The position numbers and the translations under genes are program-made. A stretch of DNA of 64,000 nt from Amycolatopsis thermoflava N1165. Its GTDB lineage: Bacteria; Actinomycetota; Actinomycetes; Mycobacteriales; Pseudonocardiaceae. Below are positions 19,454 to 28,215 of the stretch, piece after piece (within the stretch, counting starts at the first letter, position 1; the number at the start of each line of letters is the position of its first letter). The notes under the pieces were generated by a model. It had not been told where the DNA came from and made no database searches. It saw only the letters and a program-made list of their open reading frames with translations. The stretch is taken from the NCBI RefSeq assembly GCF_000473265.1, contig NZ_KI421511.1, positions 6,589,909 to 6,653,908 on the forward strand, given 5' to 3'.

Positions 19454-20008
19454 TCACTCCGAGCCGGGCAGCCAGGACAGGCCGGGCACGCCCCACTTGT
19501 TGCGCTTGAGCATGCGCTTCGCGTCGCGCGCGTGGCGGCCGACCAGGCGGTCCAGGTAGATGTAGCCGTCCAGGTGGTCGGTCTCGTGCTGCAGGCAGCG
19601 CGCGAAGTACCCGGTGCCCTCGACCTCGATCGGGTTGCCGTCCAGGTCGAAGCCGGTGACCTTGGCCCAGCTCGCCCGCCCCGTCGGGTACGACTCGCCG
19701 GGCGCGGACAGGCAGCCCTCCCAGTCGTCGTCGGGATCGGGCATGGTCTCCGGGATCTCGGAGGTCTCCAGCCTCGGGTTGACCACCAGGCCCTTGTGCC
19801 GCACACCCTGGTCGTCGGGGCAGTCGTAGACGAAGACGCGCAGGTCGACGCCGATCTGGTTGGCCGCCAGCCCCACCCCTTCGGCGGCGTACATGGTCTC
19901 GAACATGTCGTCGGTGAGGGTGCGCAGCTCGTCGTCGAACTTCTCCACCTCGCGGGTGGGGTTGTGCAGCACCGGGTCACCGGCGATCCGGATCGGGTGG
20001 ATGGTCAC
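19454..20008 (-). CDS. def: peptide deformylase
   Basis: 184 residues. It removes the formyl group from new proteins. All three metal-site motifs are present: GVGLAANQ (44-51), EGCLS (97-101, Cys ligand) and QHETDHLDG (140-148, two His ligands and catalytic Glu). The GTG at 20008 is chosen because homology starts at [14 protein letters not shown]; the frame continues 18 codons upstream with no support. No ribosome site is visible, so the mRNA may be leaderless. Divergent from the DUF3263 gene, as in M. tuberculosis (def/Rv0429c-Rv0430). Confidence 0.94.
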   Translation of the reverse strand: MTIHPIRIAGDPVLHNPTREVEKFDDELRTLTDDMFETMYAAEGVGLAANQIGVDLRVFVYDCPDDQGVRHKGLVVNPRLETSEIPETMPDPDDDWEGCLSAPGESYPTGRASWAKVTGFDLDGNPIEVEGTGYFARCLQHETDHLDGYIYLDRLVGRHARDAKRMLKRNKWGVPGLSWLPGSE

Positions 20009-20136
20009 AATCCGCGATCGTACCCAGCGGACGAGCCGTGACGCGCCGGGCCGTGATCCCACAACCAGACCCTCGACCCGTGGTTGAATGACGCCCGCGG
20101 GATCACAACCGTGTGGTTTGCGATTTGAGGAGTCAG

Positions 20137-20454
20137 ATGGACGCCGCGGAGTCGATGGCCGGAGGCGACCGGCCGTCGCCCGAGCCCACCGGCGACGAGG
20201 GCGGGCTCACGCCCCGTGAGCTCAAGGTGCTGGCGTTCGAACGCCAGTGGTGGCGCTACGCGGGGGCCAAGGAACAGGCCGTCCGCGAAGAGTTCGGCCT
20301 CTCGCCCACCCGGTACTACCAGCTGCTCAACCAGCTCCTCGACAAAGAGGAAGCGATGCGCGCCGACCCGATGCTGGTGAAGCGGCTGCGCAAGATGCGC
20401 ACCGCGCGGCAGCGCAAGCGGGTCGCCCGGCGACTGGGGATCGAGGCGCTATGA
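20137..20454 (+). CDS. DUF3263 family protein
   Basis: 105 residues. The DUF3263 core is visible: [24 protein letters not shown] ... [19 protein letters not shown]. It looks like a small helix-turn-helix protein, followed by a basic tail ([20 protein letters not shown]). ATG at 20137 has GAGGAG upstream; the frame begins earlier at 20113 without support. It overlaps the LytR_C gene by four bases (ATGA), an arrangement conserved in actinobacteria (Rv0430-Rv0431). Function unknown. Confidence 0.9.
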   Translation: MDAAESMAGGDRPSPEPTGDEGGLTPRELKVLAFERQWWRYAGAKEQAVREEFGLSPTRYYQLLNQLLDKEEAMRADPMLVKRLRKMRTARQRKRVARRLGIEAL

Positions 20455-21122
20455 ACTTTCTGCAGGGCCTGTCCCGCCCGCTGCGCCTGGCCGGTGTGGT
20501 GCTGATCGGGGTCGCTCTCGTGGCGGTCGTGATCGGTGGCATCACCGCGCTGAACGGCGACGGGGACAACGGCCAGACCGCGGCGCCGAGCCCGACGGCC
20601 ACGGACGGGACGACCGCGCCGACCGAGACCACGGGCGCGAGCCCCACGGAGCCGGCGCCGTCGAGCCCGGTCCCGCCGGCCTCCGAGACACCGCCGCCCG
20701 GGCAGCCGACGGACACCGCGACGCCCGGCGCGCCCGGTGGCACGGCGACCCAGCCGGGCGGCACGACGGGAGCCCCTGGCGCGGGTGACGGCGGGGTGCC
20801 AGCCGACCAGACCGCGGCCAAGTGGGTGCCGGTGCGGGTCTACAACAACAGCACCATCCACGGCCTGGCCGCCCGTGCCGCCGACGAGCTGCGCGCGAAC
20901 GGCTGGAACGTCGTCGAGGTCGGTAACTACCCGCAGGGCATCATCCCGACCACCACGGTGTACTTCACGCCGGGCACGGACGAGGAAACCGCGGCGCGCT
21001 CGCTGGCCATCGCGTTCGGCATGAAGGTCGAGCCGCGGTTCGCGGGCATCCAGGACGCGAGCCCCGGTGTCATCGTGATCGTCACCAACGACTACAAGGG
21101 CTCGCAGGTCAAGGGTTCCTGA
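20451..21122 (+). CDS. membrane-anchored protein with LytR C-terminal domain
   Basis: 223 residues. A single signal-anchor helix (about 14-36, AGVVLIGVALVAVVIGGITAL) is followed by an extracellular linker of some 90 residues rich in Thr, Pro, Ser and Gly (TATDGTTAPTETTGASP and the like). A LytR_C domain then runs from WVPVRVYNNSTIHGLAARAA to VIVIVTNDYKG. The LytR_C domain is found in cell-wall ligase partners. The protein lacks the LCP catalytic domain, so an accessory wall role is inferred. Coupled to the DUF3263 gene by ATGA. Followed by a very strong terminator. Confidence 0.88.
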   Translation: MNFLQGLSRPLRLAGVVLIGVALVAVVIGGITALNGDGDNGQTAAPSPTATDGTTAPTETTGASPTEPAPSSPVPPASETPPPGQPTDTATPGAPGGTATQPGGTTGAPGAGDGGVPADQTAAKWVPVRVYNNSTIHGLAARAADELRANGWNVVEVGNYPQGIIPTTTVYFTPGTDEETAARSLAIAFGMKVEPRFAGIQDASPGVIVIVTNDYKGSQVKGS

Positions 21123-21133
21123 ACCCGGGCTTT

Positions 21134-21168
21134 CGGAAGGGCGGCCGGCGCTCCCGGCCGCCCTTCCG
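21134..21168. terminator. perfect 15-bp bidirectional terminator hairpin
   Basis: Arms CGGAAGGGCGGCCGG (21134-21148) and CCGGCCGCCCTTCCG (21154-21168) pair perfectly around the loop CGCTC, between the convergent LytR_C and AAA-ATPase genes. It should stop both transcripts. Confidence 0.88.
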
Positions 21169-21172
21169 CGTG

Positions 21173-23422
21173 TCAGGCCCGGTTCTTCGCGTAGGCCTCC
21201 AGCGCGGCCAGCTGTGCCGGGTCCAGCGAGGGCCGCACCGTCTTGCGCGCCGTGTCCAGGTGCGCCGCGCTCACCTCGGCGGCCTCCAGCGACTCGCGCA
21301 TCGCCGTGAGCGCGGCCTCCCGGATCAGCGCCGCGCAGTCCGCCGCCGAGTAGCCGTCCAGCTCGGCCGCGACCGCGTCCAGGTCCACATCGGACGCCAG
21401 CGGCGTGTGCCTGGCGGTGGCGCGGAGGATGTCGGCCCGCGCCTGCGCGTCCGGCGGCGGCACGTACACCAGCCGCTCCAGCCGCCCGGGGCGCAGCAGG
21501 GCCGGGTCGACCAGCTCCGGCCGGTTGGTCGCGCCGAGCACGACCACGTCCCGCATCGGCTCGACTCCGTCCAGCTCGGTGAGCAGCGCGGCGACCACCC
21601 GGTCCGACACCCCGGAGTCACCGGACTGGCCGCGGCGCGGCGCGAGCGCGTCGATCTCGTCGAGGAACACCAGCGACGGCGAGGCGTCGGCGGCCTTGCG
21701 GAACAACTCCCGCACCGCACGCTCCGATTCGCCGACCCACTTGTCCAGCAGTTCGGCGCCCTTGACCGCGAACACGTTGAGGGCGCCGGTGCCCGCCAGC
21801 GCGCGCACCAGGAACGTCTTGCCGCCACCGGGCGGCCCGTACAGCAGCACCCCGCGCGGCGGCGCGATCCCCAGCCGCGCGAAGGAGTCCGGGTACCGCA
21901 GCGGCCACAGGACCGCCTCCGTCAGCGACTGCTTGACGTCGGTCATGTCGCCGACATCCTCCAGCGTCAGCCCGCCGGTCGCCAGGCTGTCCGAAGTGGA
22001 CATCGAGATCGGCCGCACGGACTGCAGGGCGTCCAGCAGGTCCTGCTGCGAGATGCGCGGCTCCTCGACGTCCCGCTGCCGCAGCGCCGCCCGCACCGCG
22101 GCGTCCCGGCGCAGCGCCAGCAGGTCCGCGGCGACGAAACCCGGTGTCCGGTCGGCGATCCCGCCGAGGTCCACAGTGGATTCCAGCGGCACGTCCCGCA
22201 GCAGCACGCGCAGCAGCTCGGTGCGGATCCGGGCGTCCGGCTGCGGGATGGCGAGTTCGCGGTCGAGCAGATCGGCCGCGCGCAGCCGCGGATCGCACGC
22301 CTCGGGGCGGGCGGTGGTGGCGACCACCGCGAGATCCGGGCGCGTCAGCGCGCCGCGCAGCTCATCCAGCACCACGGTCGCGACGGGCGGCGGCTGGGTC
22401 GCCGGCAGCAACGTGTCGATGTCGGTGATCAGCAGCACCGCCGGACCGCCCGCGGCGGCCTGGTCGATCGCCTCACGCAGCCGGGTGGCGATCGCGTTCG
22501 GCTCCAGCACGGCGATCGACGGCGCGGCCAGCGTGACCAGGCGGAGGTCCTCGGCCGCCGCGACCGACCGGACGAGCGTCGCCTTGCCCACGCCCTCCGC
22601 GCCGGACAGCAGCACCCCCAGCCGGGCGGAGGTGCCCAACCGGGCCAGCAGGTCGGGGCGCCGGAACGTCAGGTCGACCCACTCGGCCAGGGTGCGGGCC
22701 TGGTCGTGCGCGCCGCACAGGTCGCTGACCGGCGGGGCGGGCTCCTCCGGCTCGGGGGTCGCCTCGGGTTCCGCCCGCGGGGCGGCCACCGGAGCTGCCG
22801 TCGCCGGTGCGCTCGACTGTGCGCTCGAGTGGGCGCTCGACTGTGCGTTCGACTGGGCGCCGTCCCGCCAGCTGACCACCGTGGACGGGCAGATCACGAC
22901 CGGCCCGCCGGGCTCGGTCGCGGTGACCGTGAGCAGTTCGGTGGTCCAGCCTGCGCCGATCGCGCGGGACAACTGGCCGCGGACGGTCGTCACGTCCGAG
23001 CCCGGAGCCGGCGCTAAATCCTGCGGGAGGAGCGACACCGCGTCGCCGACCGTCAGGACCTTCCCGGTGAGCGCGAGCCGCAGCGTGTTCGGCGACACCG
23101 ACGCGCTGGCCAGCCGCGACCCGGCGACGGTGACCGAGCGGGCCTGCGTGACGTCCGCCGGCGCGACCACGACCTCCGAGCCCTCGGTGACGCCGAGGTT
23201 GGACAGGGTCACGTCGTCGGCGAAGACGAACCCGGGCGTCCCGGCCGCGTCGCCGGGCGCGGCGAGCGCGGCGCTCACCCGGGCGCCGGTGAGATGCACG
23301 GCGTCCCAGGCGCGCAGGCCGAGCGCGTCGAGGACCTCCGGGTGCAGGCGGACGATGCCGCGCCGGGTGTCGAGTGCGGACGGCGTGTGCCGGATGGTCA
23401 ACGTGATCTGGGGCGCGCTCAC
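21173..23422 (-). CDS. CDC48/VCP-like double AAA ATPase
   Basis: 749 residues, the actinobacterial Cdc48-like ATPase (Rv0435c type). An N-terminal double-psi-barrel-like region (to about 180) and an Ala/Ser/Gln/Pro linker precede two AAA modules. The first is degenerate: its P-loop reads GAEGVGKAT near 272 and its Walker B LLITDIDTLL lacks the DE pair. The second is intact: GPPGGGKTFLVRAL near 525, LVFLDEIDALAPRR, the sensor motif GATNRPELVDPALLRPGRLERL, and an SRH arginine pair. It is expected to unfold or extract protein substrates; partners are unknown. The gene ends opposite a strong terminator. Just upstream lies a TetR gene (4 bases). Confidence 0.92.
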   Translation of the reverse strand: MSAPQITLTIRHTPSALDTRRGIVRLHPEVLDALGLRAWDAVHLTGARVSAALAAPGDAAGTPGFVFADDVTLSNLGVTEGSEVVVAPADVTQARSVTVAGSRLASASVSPNTLRLALTGKVLTVGDAVSLLPQDLAPAPGSDVTTVRGQLSRAIGAGWTTELLTVTATEPGGPVVICPSTVVSWRDGAQSNAQSSAHSSAQSSAPATAAPVAAPRAEPEATPEPEEPAPPVSDLCGAHDQARTLAEWVDLTFRRPDLLARLGTSARLGVLLSGAEGVGKATLVRSVAAAEDLRLVTLAAPSIAVLEPNAIATRLREAIDQAAAGGPAVLLITDIDTLLPATQPPPVATVVLDELRGALTRPDLAVVATTARPEACDPRLRAADLLDRELAIPQPDARIRTELLRVLLRDVPLESTVDLGGIADRTPGFVAADLLALRRDAAVRAALRQRDVEEPRISQQDLLDALQSVRPISMSTSDSLATGGLTLEDVGDMTDVKQSLTEAVLWPLRYPDSFARLGIAPPRGVLLYGPPGGGKTFLVRALAGTGALNVFAVKGAELLDKWVGESERAVRELFRKAADASPSLVFLDEIDALAPRRGQSGDSGVSDRVVAALLTELDGVEPMRDVVVLGATNRPELVDPALLRPGRLERLVYVPPPDAQARADILRATARHTPLASDVDLDAVAAELDGYSAADCAALIREAALTAMRESLEAAEVSAAHLDTARKTVRPSLDPAQLAALEAYAKNRA

Positions 23423-23426
23423 GCCC

Positions 23427-24020
23427 TCACTCTAGGGCGAGCGCGGCCGGAAGGGTGTCGAACGCGCGGTTGACGAGGACCGGCAGCAGATCCCGCTCGC
23501 CGGACGGGCTCCACTCGGCCAGCGCGCAGTTCCACGTCCCGATCACGACCTCGACCAGCAGCCGCAGCCCGAGATCGGGGCCGCCGCCGAGGATGTGGAC
23601 GATCTGGGCCTTGACCTCCGCGCAGTACCGCAGCGAGTGCGCGTGCAGCGCCGCGCACCCCTCGGTCAGCCGGACCGTCGGCAGGAACTGCCGGTACCAG
23701 TGGTCGTCCAGCCTGCCGAGGGTCGTCAGCAGGGCGTCCTTCAGCACGCCGAGCAGCGGCCCGGACGGCGGCTGCTCCGCGAGCACATCGAGGTAGGTCT
23801 CCCACAGCTGCTTGATCGCGGTGAGCGCGACGTCCTCTTTGGACGAAAAGTTGCGGAAGAAGGTCCGCTTGGAGACCTCGACCGCGTCGACCAGTTCGTC
23901 GAGCGTGGTCGCGTCGAAGCCACGCTCGGTGAACATGGCGACGGCGGTCTCGGCCAGCGCCTGGCGCGTGCGCAGCTTCTTGCGTTCCCGAAGCGGGAGC
24001 GACTGCTCGGTCGTGGTCAT
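23427..24020 (-). CDS. TetR-family regulator of the adjacent quinone-reductase-like gene
   Basis: 197 residues. The helix-turn-helix is TTLDELVDAVEVSKRTFFRNFSSKEDV (about 39-65), with FRNF replacing the usual YxHF; a C-terminal helical domain follows. ATG at 24020. It is divergent from the MDR oxidoreductase at 24105, with a perfect 9-1-9 inverted repeat between, the probable operator. The gene ends four bases before the AAA ATPase start, so both may also be read as one transcript. Confidence 0.87.
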   Translation of the reverse strand: MTTTEQSLPLRERKKLRTRQALAETAVAMFTERGFDATTLDELVDAVEVSKRTFFRNFSSKEDVALTAIKQLWETYLDVLAEQPPSGPLLGVLKDALLTTLGRLDDHWYRQFLPTVRLTEGCAALHAHSLRYCAEVKAQIVHILGGGPDLGLRLLVEVVIGTWNCALAEWSPSGERDLLPVLVNRAFDTLPAALALE

Positions 24021-24053
24021 CACGATCAGTCTAGTTGATGCGCCTTGATGGCA

Positions 24054-24072
24054 AGTGCCACTCAGTGGCACT
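24054..24072. promoter_or_regulatory. palindromic operator (9-1-9)
   Basis: AGTGCCACTCAGTGGCACT is a perfect inverted repeat with one central base. It lies 34 bases upstream of the TetR start and 33 bases upstream of the oxidoreductase start, exactly centred in the divergent promoter region. Confidence 0.82.
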
Positions 24073-24104
24073 ATGGTCGCAAGATCGCTTTCGGAGGAGA
24101 GAAC

Positions 24105-25040
24105 ATGCGTGCGCTCGTCGTCGACCAATCCGCGGAATCCCGCCTCGCGCTGGCCGAGGCGCCCGATCCGGTGCCCGCGCCGGACGAGGCCCTGGTGCGG
24201 GTCGAGGCCGTCTCGCTCAACTACGGCGAGGCCTTCATGGTGGACACCGGCCAGCTGCCCGAGGGAAGCGTGCCGGGCTGGGACGCGACGGGCGTGGTGG
24301 TGCGGGCCGCCGACGATGGTTCGGGACCGGCTGCCGGAACCCGCGTGATCACGCTGGGCATGACCGGAGCCTGGGCCGAACTGCGGGCCGTGCGGACCAC
24401 CGCGATCGGCGCCGTGCCGGAGGGGGCGGACGGTGGCGCGATCAGCACGATCCCGGTGGCCGGCCTGACCGCGCTGCACGTGCTGCGGCGGTTCGGGCAG
24501 ACCCTGGGCAAGCGGATCATGATCACGGGGGCGTCCGGCGGGGTCGGCCGCTTCGCGGTGCAGCTCGCGGCGCGGGCGGGCGCCGAGGTCGTCGCGGTCA
24601 GCGCCGACCCGGCTCAGGTGAGCGTGCTCGAAGCGCTCGGCGCGCACGAGGTGATCAAGCACCCGGCCGAGGTGAGCCGGCCCGTCCACGGCGTGCTCGA
24701 CAACGTGGAGGGCGAGCAGATGGTGGCCGCGTTCAAGGCGTTGCGCGCCGGCGGCCGGCTGGTCAGCGTCGGGCACTCGGCGGGGGAGGACGTCGTGTTC
24801 CCGGTCGGCGCGTTCGTGCCCACCGACGGCCGCCACGACCGGTCGATCAGCACGTTCTTCCTGCTCGCCGACCCGCGGACCGACTTCACCGAGGACCTCA
24901 CCTGGCTCGCCGCCGAGGTGGCCGCGGGCCGCCTCGACGCCGGGATCACCTGGCGCGGCGACTGGTCCCGGCACGCCGAGGCGACCGCGGCGCTGCTCGG
25001 CCGCCGGCTGCGCGGCAAGGCCGTCCTGGAACTCAGCTGA
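24105..25040 (+). CDS. zinc-independent MDR oxidoreductase (quinone reductase-like)
   Basis: 311 residues, medium-chain dehydrogenase/reductase. It lacks the zinc-binding Cys cluster and carries the NADPH-binding Rossmann motif [24 protein letters not shown] (about 142 onward), as in quinone oxidoreductases and enoyl reductases. The catalytic-domain signature is [10 protein letters not shown], where NY replaces the usual ND. ATG at 24105 has GGAGGAG upstream. It is under the palindromic operator of the divergent TetR. Its 3' end overlaps the convergent nitroreductase gene by eight bases. The substrate is probably a quinone or other electrophile. Confidence 0.88.
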   Translation: MRALVVDQSAESRLALAEAPDPVPAPDEALVRVEAVSLNYGEAFMVDTGQLPEGSVPGWDATGVVVRAADDGSGPAAGTRVITLGMTGAWAELRAVRTTAIGAVPEGADGGAISTIPVAGLTALHVLRRFGQTLGKRIMITGASGGVGRFAVQLAARAGAEVVAVSADPAQVSVLEALGAHEVIKHPAEVSRPVHGVLDNVEGEQMVAAFKALRAGGRLVSVGHSAGEDVVFPVGAFVPTDGRHDRSISTFFLLADPRTDFTEDLTWLAAEVAAGRLDAGITWRGDWSRHAEATAALLGRRLRGKAVLELS

Positions 25041-25650
25041 CGCGGGCGCCCCACCGGTCGAGGTAGGTGATCTCCTCGACCGGTGGTCGCGCGGCCGGCC
25101 GGAAGTCCTTCTGCGTCGTGTAGGCGACCGGCAGCAACGCGACCTGCGTGAAGCCCTCGGGGATGCCGAGGAGGCGCGCGACCTCCGCCTCGTGGCCGAA
25201 CAGGTGGTAGCCGGTGATCGTGCTGCCAAGGCCGCGGGCGCGCAGCGCGAGCTGGAAGCTCCAGATCGCCGGGTAGATCGACCCGTAGAACCCGGTCAGC
25301 TCGGCGTTGCCGCCGTCCGGTCGTCCGGCCAGGCAGGCGAGCACGAGCGCCGGCACGCGGTGGATGTTGTCCAGCAGGAACTTCGCCGACGCGAGCGAGC
25401 GGGGCGGGACCAGGTGGCCGTACTGGCGCTGGGCGGCTTCACCCACCTCGCGGACCGGTCCGGCGACGCGGGCCTTCAGCTCCGGGTCCCGGACCACGAG
25501 CCAGCGGATCGCGTCCAGCTGGTTGCCCGCGATGGGCGCCTGCATCGCGATGCGCAGGCACTCGGTGATCACCTCCTGCTCGACCGGCCGGTCCAGGTCC
25601 AGCTTGCGCCGCACCGAGCGGGTGGTGGTCAGCAGTTCGTCCGCGTCCAT
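25033..25650 (-). CDS. nitroreductase-family protein
   Basis: 205 residues, FMN-dependent. The N-terminal R-S-V-R-R FMN-phosphate motif ([10 protein letters not shown], about 9-18) and [11 protein letters not shown] are typical, as is the C-terminal [28 protein letters not shown]. It reduces nitro compounds, quinones or similar with NAD(P)H in the cytoplasm. ATG at 25650, preceded by GGGAGGACGCAG. Divergent from a TetR gene at 25698 with paired operators in the gap, so expression is probably induced by its substrate. Confidence 0.88.
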   Translation of the reverse strand: MDADELLTTTRSVRRKLDLDRPVEQEVITECLRIAMQAPIAGNQLDAIRWLVVRDPELKARVAGPVREVGEAAQRQYGHLVPPRSLASAKFLLDNIHRVPALVLACLAGRPDGGNAELTGFYGSIYPAIWSFQLALRARGLGSTITGYHLFGHEAEVARLLGIPEGFTQVALLPVAYTTQKDFRPAARPPVEEITYLDRWGARVS

Positions 25651-25667
25651 CTGCGTCCTCCCAGGGA

Positions 25668-25695
25668 CTTACGCTGTAAGTACTTACACTGTAAG
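25668..25695. promoter_or_regulatory. double operator CTTACnnTGTAAG
   Basis: CTTACGCTGTAAG (25668-25680) and CTTACACTGTAAG (25683-25695) are two imperfect palindromes, 15 bases apart, with arms CTTAC/GTAAG. They cover the gap between the nitroreductase start (25650) and the TetR start (25698). The second copy abuts the TetR start codon, which implies autorepression. Confidence 0.82.
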
Positions 25696-25697
25696 GC

Positions 25698-26309
25698 ATG
25701 GCGCTGACGCGGGAGAAGGTGCTCGACGCCGCGCTGCGGCTGGTCGGGGAGAACGGCCTCACCGGCCTGTCGATGCGGAAGCTCGCGGCCGAGCTCGGCG
25801 TGGAGGCGATGTCGCTCTACAACCACGTGGCGAACAAGCAGGACCTGCTGGACGGCATCGCGGCGCGGGTCTTCGAGCAGGTCGAGCTACCGGACCCGGG
25901 GCTGCCGTGGGACGAGCGGCTGCGCGCCCTCGGGCTGAACGCGTTCGAGACGCTCAACCGCCACCCGGCCGTCGTCCGCGCCCTCACCGCCGAGCAGGCC
26001 AACCCGCTGTCCGAGGGCGCGGTCCGGTTGATGGACGCGATCCTCGGCGCGCTGCTGGACGCCGGGCTCGACGACCACCACGCGGCGCGCGGCTACCGGT
26101 CGCTGATCGGGATGGTGTTCGGCGCCGTGCTGGTCGGCGCGGGCGGACTGGCCGCCGAACGGGCGGAGCCGGCCGTCGAGTGGTTCCGCCGCACCGTCAC
26201 GCCGCAGCGGCACCCGAACCTGCACCGGGTGATGCCCGCGCTGGCCGGGATCGACTGCGTGCAGGACTTCCGCTACCAGCTCGACCTGTTCGTCCGGGGC
26301 CTGCGCTAG
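25698..26309 (+). CDS. TetR-family regulator (TetR_C-type)
   Basis: 203 residues. The helix-turn-helix is LSMRKLAAELGVEAMSLYNHVANKQDLLDGIA (about 25-56), the signature of the TetR subgroup that resembles TetR itself, followed by its C-terminal ligand domain (RGYRSLIGMVFGAVLVGAGG). ATG at 25698 overlaps the edge of an operator. Its TAG stop (26307-26309) lies inside the GCTAGC that forms the left target duplication of an IS element, so the insertion left the gene intact. Confidence 0.9.
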   Translation: MALTREKVLDAALRLVGENGLTGLSMRKLAAELGVEAMSLYNHVANKQDLLDGIAARVFEQVELPDPGLPWDERLRALGLNAFETLNRHPAVVRALTAEQANPLSEGAVRLMDAILGALLDAGLDDHHAARGYRSLIGMVFGAVLVGAGGLAAERAEPAVEWFRRTVTPQRHPNLHRVMPALAGIDCVQDFRYQLDLFVRGLR

Positions 26310-26310
26310 C
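26305..26310. repeat. left target-site duplication GCTAGC
   Basis: The six bases GCTAGC immediately left of the IS are repeated at 27258-27263 on its right. NCTAGN is the known target preference of IS481. This copy holds the TetR stop codon. Confidence 0.85.
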
Positions 26311-27257
26311 GGTATCCGGCCGTTAGGTTGGTAGCCGGCTGATGGGCGGTCGTCCTCCGAGTGCGCTGTGGCGGCGTTCAGTGTTGTAGTGCTCGATCCA
26401 GGCTGCAAGTGCTGCTGCTCGTGCCTCGTTGCTGGTGAAGGCGTGCCGGTAGGCCCACTCGGCCTGCAGGGTGCGGTTGAGGCGCTCGACTTTCCCGTTC
26501 TGCCAGGGGCAGTGGGGTCGGATGAACTTGTGTGTTGCGCCGAGTGCTGCGACCGCGGCGGCCATGTCGCGTGATCGTCGGTAGCTGAGGTGGTTGTCGG
26601 TGATCACGCGCTCGATACGGGAGATCCCGTGATCGGCGAAGTAGGCGGCGGCACGCAGTAGGAACGCTGTGCAGGTCGAGCCCTTCTCGTCGGGCAGGAT
26701 CTCGGAGTAGGCCAGGCGGGAGTGGTCGTCGAGGAGTGAGTGGACGTAGTCGTAGCCGATGCCGCGAGCACGGACCTGTTCGCTGCGGCCGTGGACACGC
26801 CAGCCACCGCCGTCGGGGATCTTGCCGAGCTTCTTGACGTCCAGGTGGACCAGCTCGCCCGGTCGTTCGCGTTCGTAACGGACGCCGGTTGCGCGGGAGG
26901 CGCGAATGACGTCGCCGGTGATCGGGTCGCACTCGGCCAGGTAGGGCACCTCGTGGCGGTGCAGGATCCGCGACACGGTGCGGGGTGGGAGTCCGAGCTC
27001 GAGGCCGATCCAGTCCTGTCCGCGGCGTTCGCGGTGACGTAGGTGCGGGACACGCCCATCGCTTCGGCGATGTGGGCCTGTTTCCAGTCGGCCTGGTGGC
27101 GTTGAACGATCAGTCGCCGACCGTGAACCGTCAGCCGGGCACTACCGCGGAACACGAGAACCTCCGGATCGGAGTGGGCCTTAGACAAGCCACATCCCAA
27201 CCGGAGGTTCTCGTTTACTCAGCCAGACACGCCGCTACCAACGTCCTGACCGGATAC
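26311..27257 (-). mobile_element. IS481-like insertion sequence, 947 bp, defective
   Basis: The element is bounded by GCTAGC direct repeats. Its imperfect terminal inverted repeats start GGTATCCGG on the left and TGTATCCGG on the right (minus strand), with TTGGTAGC conserved further in. It encodes one IS481-type DDE transposase, whose reading frame is broken. It sits between the convergent TetR (25698) and pssA genes, whose stops shared the original CTAG. Confidence 0.85.
26323..27155 (-). pseudogene. IS481-family transposase, frameshifted with internal deletion
   Basis: The N-terminal part (from about GTG 27155) encodes FRGSARLTVHGRRLIVQRHQ and the helix-turn-helix HIAEAMGVSRTYV, then leaves homology near 27036. 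The downstream part resumes in another frame at RERRGQDWIGLELGLPPRTV and continues to RLPT at 26323. It includes the integrase core: HLDVKKLGKIPDGGGW, the second Asp in RVITDNHLSYRR, and PWQNGKVERLNRTLQ with the Glu. About 40 residues between the helix-turn-helix and the core are missing compared with intact family members. A 217-residue frame starting at 26976 could still be read, but it lacks DNA-binding parts. Confidence 0.85.
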
Positions 27258-27263
27258 AGCTAG
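27258..27263. repeat. right target-site duplication GCTAGC
   Basis: Matches the left copy at 26305-26310. It contains CTA at 27260-27262, the TAG stop of pssA on the minus strand. Confidence 0.85.
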
Positions 27264-28213
27264 CGGTTGCGCTGGCGCAGGCCGATGCGGCGCCAGCTGC
27301 GGCGCCGCGAGCGGTCCTGGCTCTCCGCCGCCGGGTACGTGCGCACCCCGCGCACCACGTGGTCCGTCGTCCGGCGCACGCCGAGCCGCTGGTTGCCCGC
27401 GACCCGGATCCGTGGCCGGCGCAGCCGCAGGCGGCTCGTGCTGCGCCGGATCGCCCGGCGCTCGCGCAGCGGCACGCCCCACGCCTCGGGGTGGTTGGCC
27501 AGCCACTGGTAGCGCCGCACGGCGTACGGGATGTGCGCCAGGTACAGCAGCAGCGCGACGGCCAGCGCGATCAGCGGATACTGGATGATCGCCGCCGCCG
27601 CGAGGCCGACCCCGACCAGCAGGGGCGCGGCGGCCTTCGCCGGCACTTTGACCGACTTCAGCGACAGCGTCGGCAGCCTGCTGATCAGCAGCAGCGCGAT
27701 CGCCACCGTCCACACGTAGACGACCGGCGCCGACGACCACCAGCCCTCGCCGAACTCCAGCGTCAGGATCACCGGCATCAGCGCGCACAGGCCGCCCGCG
27801 GGCGCGGGCACGCCGACGAAGAACTCCTTCGCGTACGGCGGCTTCTCCACGTCCAGGAGCGTGTTGAAGCGGGCCAGCCGCAGCACGATGCACACGGCGA
27901 AGGTCAGCGACACGATCCAGCCGATGCCCGAGGTGTCGCCGAACCAGATGTAGAGCACGAGCGCCGGGGAGACACCGAAGGAGATGGCGTCGGACAGCGA
28001 GTCCAGCTCGGCGCCCATCTTGGACGTCGCGTCGAGCAGCCGGGCGATGCGGCCGTCCAGGCTGTCCAGGACGGCCGCGACGCCGATCGCGCCGATCGCA
28101 AGCACGAACTGCCGGTTGAGCGCGAACTGCGCGGCGGACAGGCCCGCGCACAGCGCGAGGACGGTGATCGCGTTGGGCAGCAGCCGCACCGACGGTGTCA
28201 TCACCCGGACCAT
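27260..28213 (-). CDS. pssA: CDP-diacylglycerol-serine O-phosphatidyltransferase
   Basis: 317 residues, integral membrane. It makes phosphatidylserine from CDP-diacylglycerol and serine. The CDP-alcohol phosphotransferase motif D-x2-D-G-x2-A-R-x8-G-x3-D-x3-D is perfect at residues 50-75. About seven or eight hydrophobic segments follow (LLISRL, AAAAIIQYPLIALAVALLLYL). The last 75 residues are a very basic cytoplasmic tail rich in Arg (RSTSRLRLRRPRIRV, RSRRRSWRRIG), longer than in many homologues. ATG at 28213 with CGAGGAGC upstream, two bases after the psd stop. The stop codon survives in the IS target duplication. Confidence 0.92.
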   Translation of the reverse strand: MVRVMTPSVRLLPNAITVLALCAGLSAAQFALNRQFVLAIGAIGVAAVLDSLDGRIARLLDATSKMGAELDSLSDAISFGVSPALVLYIWFGDTSGIGWIVSLTFAVCIVLRLARFNTLLDVEKPPYAKEFFVGVPAPAGGLCALMPVILTLEFGEGWWSSAPVVYVWTVAIALLLISRLPTLSLKSVKVPAKAAAPLLVGVGLAAAAIIQYPLIALAVALLLYLAHIPYAVRRYQWLANHPEAWGVPLRERRAIRRSTSRLRLRRPRIRVAGNQRLGVRRTTDHVVRGVRTYPAAESQDRSRRRSWRRIGLRQRNR

Positions 28214-28215
28214 GA

